The position numbers and the translations under genes were made by a program. A stretch of DNA of 64,000 nt from Desulfuromonas sp. CSMB_57 (GTDB taxonomy: Bacteria > Desulfobacterota > Desulfuromonadia > Desulfuromonadales > Syntrophotaleaceae), in NCBI RefSeq assembly GCF_020194955.2, contig NZ_JAFCIY020000022.1, forward strand, positions 1 to 64,000. Direction: 5' to 3'. Shown here piece after piece: positions 57,207-64,000 of this stretch (position 1 is its first letter; each line of letters begins with the position of its first letter). Under the pieces are notes generated by a model. The model made no database searches. It was not told where the DNA came from and saw nothing but the letters and a program-made list of their open reading frames with translations.

Positions 57207-59513
57207 ATGTCCAAAACGGCCTTCGAAGGGTTGATGCACAGTGCCGCCCTGCTCATCGCCGCTGCTTTCGTCTACGACCTGCTCACGATACGGTATCAGG
57301 ATCGGGAAAGCCTGTCCGAAAAGATTCTGACCGGCTTTCTGCTCGGGGTGCTCGGCATGATCGTCATGCTGTCACCCTGGCATTACGTGCCGGGCATCAT
57401 CTTCGATACGCGATCGGTCATTCTCGGCATCGCCGGCCTGTATTTTGGCGCGATACCGACCACCGTGGCCATGCTGATGACCGCCACTTTGCGGTTTTTT
57501 CAAGGGGGTGCGGCGACCGCCCCGGGCATCGCGGTGATTTTCGCCTCCGGTCTGCTGGGCATGGCCTGGAGTCGCTTTCGTGGCCGGGACAGGGGGCTGG
57601 TGTCGGGGCCTGAACTGTACCTGTTCGGGCTTTTGGTGCATGTCGTGATGCTGGCTCTGATGTTCATCCTGCCGCGGGAGACCGCTTTCCAGGTTCTTCG
57701 CGTCATCACCCTGCCGGTACTCGCCATTTATCCTCTGGCGACCACCGTTCTCGGCCTGCTCATCAATATCCGTCAACGCCGCGAGCAGACCTCCAGGGAG
57801 CTGAAGGAAAGCGAAGAACGTCTGCGCCTGGCCTTGGCCGCCGCCCACACCGGTATCTACGATTTCAACATCAGCACCGGAGCCATTACCGTCAGCGACG
57901 AATATGCCCGGATGCTGGAGTATGAACCCGGCGAGTACCGGACCAACTTTGACGACTGGGTGACCCAGTTGCATCCCGACGACCGTGACCAGGCCCTGGC
58001 CGTCTACGGCGAATATATCCGCGGACAACGTCAGGACTATTCGCAGGAATTCCGCATGCGCACCCGCAGCGGACAGTGGAAATGGATTCATTCGGCCGGG
58101 GAGTTGCTGGAACGGGATTCCCTGGGGCAACCCCTGCGCATGCTGGGCATCCACAAGGATATCAGCGAGCAGAAAAAGAATGCCGCCCGCCTTGAATACC
58201 TGGCCACCCACGACGTGCTGACCGGTTTGGCGAATCGGGTTCTGCTGCGTGACCGCCTCGAACAGTCCATCCACTTTGCCCATCGCTCCCAACGTATTGT
58301 CGCGGTGCTGCTCATCGACCTGGACCGCTTCAAGCTCATCAACGACAGCCTCGGCCACAACATGGGGGATGAGTTGCTGAAACAGGTGGCCAGGCGGCTG
58401 TGTGAATCGGTGCGTGAAGCCGATACCGTGGCCCGCCTCGGCGGCGACGAATTCGTCATTTTGCTGGCCGAGGTCGCCGAGGAGAAGGATGTGCAGCCGG
58501 TGGCGGAAAAGATTCTGAGCCGTCTGGCCCAGCCCTGCGATCTGGGCGGCCGGGAAATCACCATCACCGGCAGTCTTGGCATCGGGGTCTATCCTCGAGA
58601 CGGAACCGACAGCGAAAACCTCATCCGCCATGCGGATATCGCCATGTACCGGGCCAAGGAGGAGGGCAACTGCTGCCGCTTCTATTCCCCGGCGATGGGA
58701 TTGCGCAGTCGCGAAACCATGGAGCTGGAGGCCGATCTGCGACGCGCCCTGGAACGTCGGGAGTTGCTGCTCTACTATCAGCCGAAGGTTGAATTGGCCA
58801 CCGGCCGCATCGTCGGCTCCGAGGCGCTGCTGCGCTGGCTGCACCCCACCCGGGGCATGATCGCGCCCGGCCGATTCATACCGCTGGCCGAGGAAACCGG
58901 CATGATTCTGCCCATCGGCGACTGGGTGTTGACGGAAGTCTGTCGGCAGATCGCCGCATGGCAGAGGGAAGGCTTGGAAGCCCTGCCGGTGGCCGTCAAT
59001 CTTTCGGCCCGGCAGTTTCGCAAGGCGGACCTGGCCGCTGCGGTGCGCCGTGTCCTTGGCGAGGCGGGGGTTGAGCCTGACCTGCTGGAACTGGAGTTGA
59101 CGGAGAGCATGATCATGCACGATCCGCCCATTGCCGCTGCCATCATGCAGCAGCTCAAAACTTTGGGGATCCGCCTGGCCCTGGATGATTTCGGTACCGG
59201 TTATTCCTCCCTCAACTACCTGCGGCGGTTTCCCGTCGACTGCCTGAAAATCGACGGTTCCTTCATTCACGACGTGCCCGGCGATCAGAGTGCCGCCGCC
59301 GTCGCCGCCAGTATCGTTGCCATCGCCAACAGCCTCGGCCTGACCTCCATCGCCGAGGGGGTGGAAACCCGGGAGCAGCTCGATTTCCTCATCAATTGCG
59401 GCTGCGGCGGCTTCCAGGGGTATCTGTTCAGCCCGCCGGTACCGGCCGAGGAGTTTGCCGTCATGCTGCGCAGCGGCAGCAGTGGCAAACGCCTGTTTTC
59501 GGAAGGAGGGTAA
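57207..59513 (+). CDS. Membrane PAS-GGDEF-EAL c-di-GMP enzyme
   Basis: Bifunctional-looking c-di-GMP signalling protein of 768 residues. The N-terminus has about six hydrophobic segments to residue ~190, resembling the 5TM-LYT sensor. A PAS domain follows (about 205-325; FRMRTRSGQWKWIHSAGE), then a GGDEF domain with intact LGGDEF near 413 and an EAL domain with SEALLRW near 538, DDFGTGYSSL and AEGVET. Both active sites look complete, so it may make and degrade c-di-GMP or be switched by its sensor. GAGGAATC precedes ATG 57207. It stands alone behind a folded leader. Confidence 0.95.
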   Translation: MSKTAFEGLMHSAALLIAAAFVYDLLTIRYQDRESLSEKILTGFLLGVLGMIVMLSPWHYVPGIIFDTRSVILGIAGLYFGAIPTTVAMLMTATLRFFQGGAATAPGIAVIFASGLLGMAWSRFRGRDRGLVSGPELYLFGLLVHVVMLALMFILPRETAFQVLRVITLPVLAIYPLATTVLGLLINIRQRREQTSRELKESEERLRLALAAAHTGIYDFNISTGAITVSDEYARMLEYEPGEYRTNFDDWVTQLHPDDRDQALAVYGEYIRGQRQDYSQEFRMRTRSGQWKWIHSAGELLERDSLGQPLRMLGIHKDISEQKKNAARLEYLATHDVLTGLANRVLLRDRLEQSIHFAHRSQRIVAVLLIDLDRFKLINDSLGHNMGDELLKQVARRLCESVREADTVARLGGDEFVILLAEVAEEKDVQPVAEKILSRLAQPCDLGGREITITGSLGIGVYPRDGTDSENLIRHADIAMYRAKEEGNCCRFYSPAMGLRSRETMELEADLRRALERRELLLYYQPKVELATGRIVGSEALLRWLHPTRGMIAPGRFIPLAEETGMILPIGDWVLTEVCRQIAAWQREGLEALPVAVNLSARQFRKADLAAAVRRVLGEAGVEPDLLELELTESMIMHDPPIAAAIMQQLKTLGIRLALDDFGTGYSSLNYLRRFPVDCLKIDGSFIHDVPGDQSAAAVAASIVAIANSLGLTSIAEGVETREQLDFLINCGCGGFQGYLFSPPVPAEEFAVMLRSGSSGKRLFSEGG

Positions 59514-59568
59514 GTCTCCTTCGGGTCAAAGGAAGGGATGAGGATGGTGGGGCCGGGGAGATGAGGAA

Positions 59569-59868
59569 TTATTCCCGGCTTCCGGAGCGAATCCGCACCA
59601 CCCGGTTGCCGTGAAACACGACGGTCTTTTGCAATCGACCCTGGCCTTGGGAATAGGACCATTCCTCCACGATGACCGACGTGCTGGTGGAGCGGTCGCG
59701 GGTACGCTCAACACCCACCACATCGCGGAAGCTCGGCTCGCCGCATTTGCTCAGGACGCTGCTCTTGGTATCGCCCGGGGTCACCAGTCGGTTGCCGCAG
59801 CGCATGCTGTTGGCTTGGGCGACGGTGGCAAACAGGGCCAGGCAAAGGGTCACGATCCATGTTTTCAT
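59569..59868 (-). CDS. DUF2845 secreted protein
   Basis: A 99-residue protein with an N-terminal signal peptide (cleavage near AQA-NS) and one DUF2845 domain: MRCGNRLVTPGDTKSSVL, then KCGEPSFRD, ending in a small beta region with FHGNRVVRI. Two cysteines could form a disulfide. The fold resembles SmpA/BamE-like small envelope proteins; function unknown. AAGGAGAGAAAGTC precedes ATG 59868. It converges on the c-di-GMP gene. Confidence 0.87.
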   Translation of the reverse strand: MKTWIVTLCLALFATVAQANSMRCGNRLVTPGDTKSSVLSKCGEPSFRDVVGVERTRDRSTSTSVIVEEWSYSQGQGRLQKTVVFHGNRVVRIRSGSRE

Positions 59869-60130
59869 GACTTTCTCTCCTTGCCAAAACGGGGTAGGGG
59901 GCGCTGCTAAGCCGCCGCTCGCTGAACTGCCGTTCATTCCATTCAGCCGAAGGTGTTGGGGTCAAAGCCAACGCCGACCCTGATGGTATGTCCTGTCTAA
60001 GGTCCTGTCAATTTTTCTAATCCGAGGTGTCTTTTCGAGGCGGTCTGACAGCGCTGTGGAGTGGGAGGACCGGTAGCCCGGGCATTGACGGGAGCGGCGG
60101 CTTTGAAACGACATGGAGCCAGAAACGACC
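59869..60130. other. Gene-free stretch between DUF2845 and tRNA-Thr
   Basis: I see no gene, repeat or clear promoter here. Downstream of the tRNA there is no second copy of the tRNA 3' end, so no attachment-site duplication is visible. Confidence 0.5.
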
Positions 60131-60163
60131 AAGGGGTTACGGATGCAATTTCCGTAACCCCTT
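60131..60163 (-). terminator. Terminator of tRNA-Thr
   Basis: A perfect 13-bp stem, AAGGGGTTACGGA (60131-60143) with TCCGTAACCCCTT (60151-60163), lies 8 bases after the tRNA. The downstream T content is low, so termination may be partial. Confidence 0.65.
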
Positions 60164-60170
60164 GATTTTG

Positions 60171-60246
<76 letters not shown>

Positions 60247-60266
60247 GAAAGCGTTTGAAGTTCATC

Positions 60267-60295
60267 TATTTAGCCCAAAACTGGCGGGATGTCAA
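60267..60295 (-). promoter_or_regulatory. Promoter of tRNA-Thr
   Basis: Perfect TTGACA (60295-60290), a 17-base spacer and TAAATA (60272-60267), ending 20 bases before the tRNA. Confidence 0.75.
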
Positions 60296-60436
60296 TCTCT
60301 TTCGGGACGGGTCATTGGACTGCGAAAACCGGTGGTTCAGGAATGAGGAGGGCAAGCCTGAGTGCCGCAAACAAAGCCTTGTCAATCATTGCCCTGCGTT
60401 TTCCAAAATAAAAAACGGTTAATTGCGGCCTCTTTG

Positions 60437-62347
60437 TCATTCTGGGCACGGCTCCAGGCCGACAACTCTGGTTTCCTTGCCTTCCTTGACGCCCTTCAAC
60501 AGCAGGGCGGCATTCAATACCACCAGCACGGAGCTGACATTATGCATCAGGGCGCCGCTTACCGGCCCGAGGATGCCGATCGCGGCAAGCGCAATGGCGC
60601 CGAAATTAAGACTCAGCGAAAGGACGATGTTCTGCTTTATCTTTTGTGAAACCGAGGTCGCCAGTGCCATGAGGTAAGGCAGCTTGGCAAGTTCATCCTT
60701 GACCAGAATGATGTCCGCGGAATCGGCCGCAATGTCGCTGCCGATACCCGCCATGGCGATACCGATACTCGCGGCCTTCAGGGCCGGCGCATCATTGATC
60801 CCGTCCCCTACCATGCAGACCCTTTCGCCCGTGCCCTCATACTCTTCAATCGCTTGCAGCTTGCCTTCCGGCAGCAGCTCGGCGCGGAATTCGTCGATGC
60901 CCACTTCCTGGGAAATCTTCCCGGCAATCGCCTGAGCATCCCCGGTCAGCAGGGTGATCCGCTTGCCAAACTCCGCCAGGCGTTGGACAATTCTTTGGGA
61001 GTCGGGCCGCAAGGTGTCCGCCAGGGTCAGGGCCCCGACGACCTTTTGGTTCATGGCCATCAGCACAACGCTGCGGCCGGAGGCATTCTGCCGGGCAACC
61101 AGGTCCGCAAAACAGGGATCCAGGGACAAGCCATGGGCGTTCAGGATGGACTTGTTTCCCAGGATGACTTCCTGCCCCCCTACCATGGCGGCGACGCCCC
61201 GACCGGGAAGGACGGCAAACTTGTCCGGCTCGCGCAAATCCATGTTCCGAGCCTTGGCGGCTTTGACGATAGCCACGCCCAGCGGGTGCTCGGAGTGCAT
61301 TTCGACGGAGGCGCACAAGTGAAGGAAGTCCTCTTCCGTCAGGGATGAACCCTCGGCCAGGAACATCTCCTTGACCTTCGGTTCGCCGTGGGTCAAGGTG
61401 CCGGTTTTGTCGAAAACGATGCGCCGGACGTGGGTCAACTGCTCCAGAGCCGCCCCCGACTTGATGATCACCCCATGTTTGGTGGCATTGCCGATGCCCG
61501 CCGCAATGGCGGTCGGGGTGGCCAGAACCAGGGCGCAAGGGCAGAAAACCACCAGCACGGTAATGGCGCGGATGACGTCGCCGGTGGCGAAGCCGACGAC
61601 GACGGAGAGCAGCAGCGCCACAACAACCAGGCAGCTGGCCCAACGGTCCATGATGCCGACGATGGGAGCCTTGTTGTTCTCGGCTTCGCTGATCATGGCG
61701 ATCATGCGGGCAATGGACGAATCTTCCCCCACCTTGGTGGCCCTCACCAGGATACTGCCGTGCATGTTGGTGGTGGCGCTGTACACCTCATCGCCCGCGG
61801 CCTTGTCCACCGGAACGGATTCTCCGGTCATGAGTGCCTGATCGACGCTGGTTGCCCCTTCGACGACCACACCATCGACAGGAATGCTTTCGCCTGCGTT
61901 GATGCGGACCATGTCGCCTGCCACGACTTCCCTGGCATCGATAAGGGCATATTCGCCTCCCCGTTGCACGCGGGCCGTGGCAGGCTTCATGTCCATCAGG
62001 GATTTCAGACCGGCCTTGGAGCGCCTTACGGTGTAATCTTCGAGGAGTTCCCCGATGGCCATGATGAACACGACTTCCCCGGCCGCAAACAGCTCCCCGA
62101 CCGCCACGCAGGCGATGACGGCAATGGAAATAAGCAGACCGGCCCGGACATTTCCGTGAAAGACAAGTTTGCGAAAGCTGTTTACGATGACCGGTGCACC
62201 TGAGATGAGAATGGCGCCCCAGGCGGGATCCAGCCCCATCAGGGTAAGGTCGGTGGCGATGCTCAACAAGAGGAAAAGGCCGGAAATCGCGGTCAGAATC
62301 ATGGTCCGTTTTTCCTCGTCTGCCCTTACTGCCTTGAGAAAACTCAT
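60437..62347 (-). CDS. P1B-type heavy-metal ATPase
   Basis: Metal-exporting P-type ATPase of 636 residues. Actuator loop TGES (about 173), the membrane metal motif CPC in FCPCALVLATP (about 266), the phosphorylated aspartate in DKTGTLT (about 311), SEHPLG and the hinge GDGINDAP (about 514) are all present. The N-terminus has no HMA domain or CxxC site. The last membrane helix reads ALMHNVSSVLVVLNA, where zinc/cadmium pumps have an Asp-containing motif and copper pumps have a Met/Ser one, so the metal is unclear. AGGAG precedes ATG 62347. It follows a MarR regulator on the same strand. Confidence 0.9.
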   Translation of the reverse strand: MSFLKAVRADEEKRTMILTAISGLFLLLSIATDLTLMGLDPAWGAILISGAPVIVNSFRKLVFHGNVRAGLLISIAVIACVAVGELFAAGEVVFIMAIGELLEDYTVRRSKAGLKSLMDMKPATARVQRGGEYALIDAREVVAGDMVRINAGESIPVDGVVVEGATSVDQALMTGESVPVDKAAGDEVYSATTNMHGSILVRATKVGEDSSIARMIAMISEAENNKAPIVGIMDRWASCLVVVALLLSVVVGFATGDVIRAITVLVVFCPCALVLATPTAIAAGIGNATKHGVIIKSGAALEQLTHVRRIVFDKTGTLTHGEPKVKEMFLAEGSSLTEEDFLHLCASVEMHSEHPLGVAIVKAAKARNMDLREPDKFAVLPGRGVAAMVGGQEVILGNKSILNAHGLSLDPCFADLVARQNASGRSVVLMAMNQKVVGALTLADTLRPDSQRIVQRLAEFGKRITLLTGDAQAIAGKISQEVGIDEFRAELLPEGKLQAIEEYEGTGERVCMVGDGINDAPALKAASIGIAMAGIGSDIAADSADIILVKDELAKLPYLMALATSVSQKIKQNIVLSLSLNFGAIALAAIGILGPVSGALMHNVSSVLVVLNAALLLKGVKEGKETRVVGLEPCPE

Positions 62348-62482
62348 AAGAGGCTCCTGTCCCGAACGGCCGGCCAGATTGCGGCGCCGGAAAATGTTAA
62401 TGGTTGTCATTTTCAATCTAGGCGCGGAGCATGACGATATCAGGAAACTTTTCTCCCCGCCTTCTCATCGTAGGAAGTTGGT

Positions 62483-62905
62483 TTAGAACTGTTGAACCAG
62501 ACGTTCCAGATACCCTTTCAGGCTGTCCAGTTCATCGTCGCCGAAGGACGCCGTGATCTCGGCGGTAAGCAGACAATGCATCTGGTGGTGCTCTTCGAAC
62601 TGTTCGCGCCCAAGTTCGGTAAGAACAATGACATAGGAACGGCGGTCCGTGGGATGAGGCTGACGGGCGACCAGGCCGTCTCTTTCCAGCCGGTCAACCA
62701 TGACGGTCAGGGTGCCGGTGGTAATGCCCATCTTTTCGGCCAGCTCTTTCATGCGCAGCCGTTCGTGGTGGCCGATAATTTCCACCGCATGCATCTGGGC
62801 CGTCGACAGGCCGCTTTTCCGGACCACTTCCTGCTCCCAGGAGGAGATTTTGTCATACAGCTCAATGAGGATTTGCGAAAGCTCAACCTGTCTCTGATCT
62901 GCCAT
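62483..62905 (-). CDS. MarR family transcriptional regulator
   Basis: A 140-residue winged-helix repressor-type protein. The recognition region KELAEKMGITTGTLTVMVDRLERDGLVAR and the wing HPTDRRSYVIVLT are typical. ATG 62905 is chosen because an in-frame ATG at 62953 lies inside the proposed promoter. It is 135 bases upstream of the metal ATPase gene and probably controls it. MarR proteins usually sense small ligands, or metals in a few cases such as AdcR and ZitR; no metal site is obvious here. Confidence 0.92.
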   Translation of the reverse strand: MADQRQVELSQILIELYDKISSWEQEVVRKSGLSTAQMHAVEIIGHHERLRMKELAEKMGITTGTLTVMVDRLERDGLVARQPHPTDRRSYVIVLTELGREQFEEHHQMHCLLTAEITASFGDDELDSLKGYLERLVQQF

Positions 62906-62937
62906 GGCGCGCCTTTTTGAAGATTTGGTTTGATTTT

Positions 62938-62972
62938 CAAGCAATCTAACCATGGTATAGCTTGAGAGTCAA
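62938..62972 (-). promoter_or_regulatory. Promoter and probable operator of the marR-ATPase genes
   Basis: TTGACT (62972-62967), a 17-base spacer and TTAGAT (62949-62944). An imperfect inverted repeat covers spacer and -10: CAAGC and GCTTG flank a central ACCATGGT within 62938-62964. This is a good position for self-repression. Confidence 0.5.
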
Positions 62973-63076
62973 ATAAAAATTGCGCCATTTTTCCAGCCAT
63001 TCCCAAAATGGTCCAGGGACCTTCTCGCCAGAGGTGGTGTCCCGTGGGCAATGGCGCAGGCGGCCCGCCGAGCGAT

Positions 63077-64000
63077 TCAATCCCCTGGCGATTCGGTCCG
63101 GTCGTTTGGCTTGCCTTGGCCAAGGACTCGGCAGATCAGCTTTCGCATCTCGTCCAGCAGCAAAACGCTGGATGCCGCCGTGGTCGCTACCAGCCAATCG
63201 GCAGCAGACAAGGCTGTGGTTCCGAATATCAGCTGGGCCATGGGCCAGTGGACGACCACACCCTGCAGCAGGACAACACCACCCAGGGCGAGCCAGAGCT
63301 TGCGGTTGCGCAGAAAGTTGGCGTTGAAAGTGGTTTGATGTTCTGCCCGAGCGTTAAAGACGTTAAAAAACTGGAACAACACAAAGGTCGTGAAAGCCAT
63401 GGTGACGGCGTAGGCCGAATCGCCCCGGTGCAGACTGCGCACAAACACCGCCAGGGTGCCGGCCATCATGATGAGGCCATAAAACATCAACCTCAGGAGG
63501 CGTCCGGCGGGAAGGATCTGGGTGCCCGGTGTGCGGGGCGGTTCCCCCATCAATCCGGGGCGGGCGGGTTCGACCCCCAGGGTCATGGCCGGCGGTCCGT
63601 CCATGATAATGTTGATCCAAAGCAGTTGAATGGCGTTGAAAGGGACCGGCAGGCCCAGCAAGGTGGCACTGAGGACCGTGAGAATGGCGGCAATGTTGGT
63701 GGACAGCTGAAAGCGTACGAACTTGAGGATGTTGTCATAGATCAGTCGCCCCTCCTCCACGGCATGGACAATCGTGGCGAAATTGTCATCCGTCAGGACC
63801 AGCGTCGCTGCCTCCTTGGCCACCGCGCTGCCGGTGATGCCCATGGCGATGCCAATGTCTGCCGCCTTGAGGGCCGGCGCATCGTTGACCCCGTCGCCGG
63901 TCATGGCCGTGATGTGGCCGTCGGCCTTGAGGGCCTTGACGATCTTCACCTTGTGCTGCGGTGCGACCCGTGCGAAAACCGCAATATGGGGCAGGGCCCG
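63077..64000 (-). CDS. Cation-transporting P-type ATPase, Ca2+/Mn2+ (PMR1/SPCA-like), 5' part missing
   Basis: C-terminal ~307 residues of a P2-type ATPase; the gene continues beyond the window edge. The frame is open to base 64000, where the coding reads ARVAPQHKVKIVKALK, then the hinge TGDGVNDAP. The M4-M6 half follows, with LLWINIIMDGPPAMTLGVEP, which resembles helix M6 of SPCA/PMR1 Ca2+/Mn2+ pumps (Asn and Asp ligands kept). About six membrane segments are present. It lies 171 bases upstream of the marR gene on the same strand. Confidence 0.92.
   Translation of the reverse strand, partial: RALPHIAVFARVAPQHKVKIVKALKADGHITAMTGDGVNDAPALKAADIGIAMGITGSAVAKEAATLVLTDDNFATIVHAVEEGRLIYDNILKFVRFQLSTNIAAILTVLSATLLGLPVPFNAIQLLWINIIMDGPPAMTLGVEPARPGLMGEPPRTPGTQILPAGRLLRLMFYGLIMMAGTLAVFVRSLHRGDSAYAVTMAFTTFVLFQFFNVFNARAEHQTTFNANFLRNRKLWLALGGVVLLQGVVVHWPMAQLIFGTTALSAADWLVATTAASSVLLLDEMRKLICRVLGQGKPNDRTESPGD

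Overview
The window is a G+C-rich bacterial chromosome segment, almost certainly from the Desulfuromonadales (Geobacter/Pelobacter/Desulfuromonas group, Desulfobacterota). The main reason is gene order. On the minus strand hslV-hslU-argB-argD-argF-(RDD protein)-argG-argH-(lipoprotein)-lysA-dapA-dapB-dapL lies downstream of larB-larC-pgpA-cinA-thpR-recA-pilT-recX-alaS. As far as I recall, this matches the layout in Geobacter. DapL (the direct diaminopimelate route), desulfoferrodoxin and small rubredoxin-like proteins also fit an anaerobe of this group.

Layout. 1-3.5 kb: an A+T-rich GNAT/histidine-kinase fusion, a secreted nuclease and larE. 3.6-17.3 kb: one long minus-strand run for lysine and arginine synthesis, headed by the HslUV protease and closed by a strong terminator after dapL. 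17.4-27.5 kb: a second minus-strand run, larB to a cupin gene, covering nickel-pincer cofactor synthesis, phospholipid and NMN metabolism, RecA/RecX, pilus retraction and alanyl-tRNA synthetase; it ends at a terminator upstream of hslV. 27.6-31.4 kb: a DRTGG/P-loop ATPase, a geranylgeranyl-reductase-like flavoprotein and a KamA-like radical SAM enzyme. 31.4-32.4 kb: about 1 kb without genes but with promoter-like, repeated and structured elements. 32.4-41 kb: an M16 protease lipoprotein, an ABC ATPase and an unusual membrane partner in one operon, then a TonB-dependent receptor. 41-52.7 kb: housekeeping and envelope genes (RCKP rubredoxin-like peptide, GlsB-like, MscS, SSB, PlsC, RNase J, UppP, FtsK, NfeD-slipin, MltG, PlsY) and a 19-unit heptanucleotide array. 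52.7-60.3 kb: tRNA-Pro, a porin, an enlarged desulfoferrodoxin, a candidate small RNA, archaeal-type PEP carboxylase, a c-di-GMP enzyme behind a structured leader, a DUF2845 protein and tRNA-Thr. 60.4-64 kb: a P1B metal ATPase with a MarR regulator, and the C-terminal part of a Ca2+/Mn2+-type P-ATPase that runs off the window edge.

How the genes work together. dapA, dapB, dapL and lysA cover aspartate semialdehyde to lysine apart from the epimerase (dapF is not here). argB, argD, argF, argG and argH cover most of arginine synthesis (argC and argA/J are absent). larB, larC and larE are the full nickel-pincer set, although larE is 22 kb from larBC and no larA is seen. The most interesting candidates for an undescribed system are (i) the M16-ABC-TonB-receptor cluster, which recalls protein-import/proteolysis systems such as Fus of Pectobacterium, (ii) a compact small-RNA gene with an anti-Shine-Dalgarno loop between dfx and ppcA, and (iii) a folded 5' leader before the GGDEF-EAL gene. 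All calls come from reading the sequence; no database search was possible.
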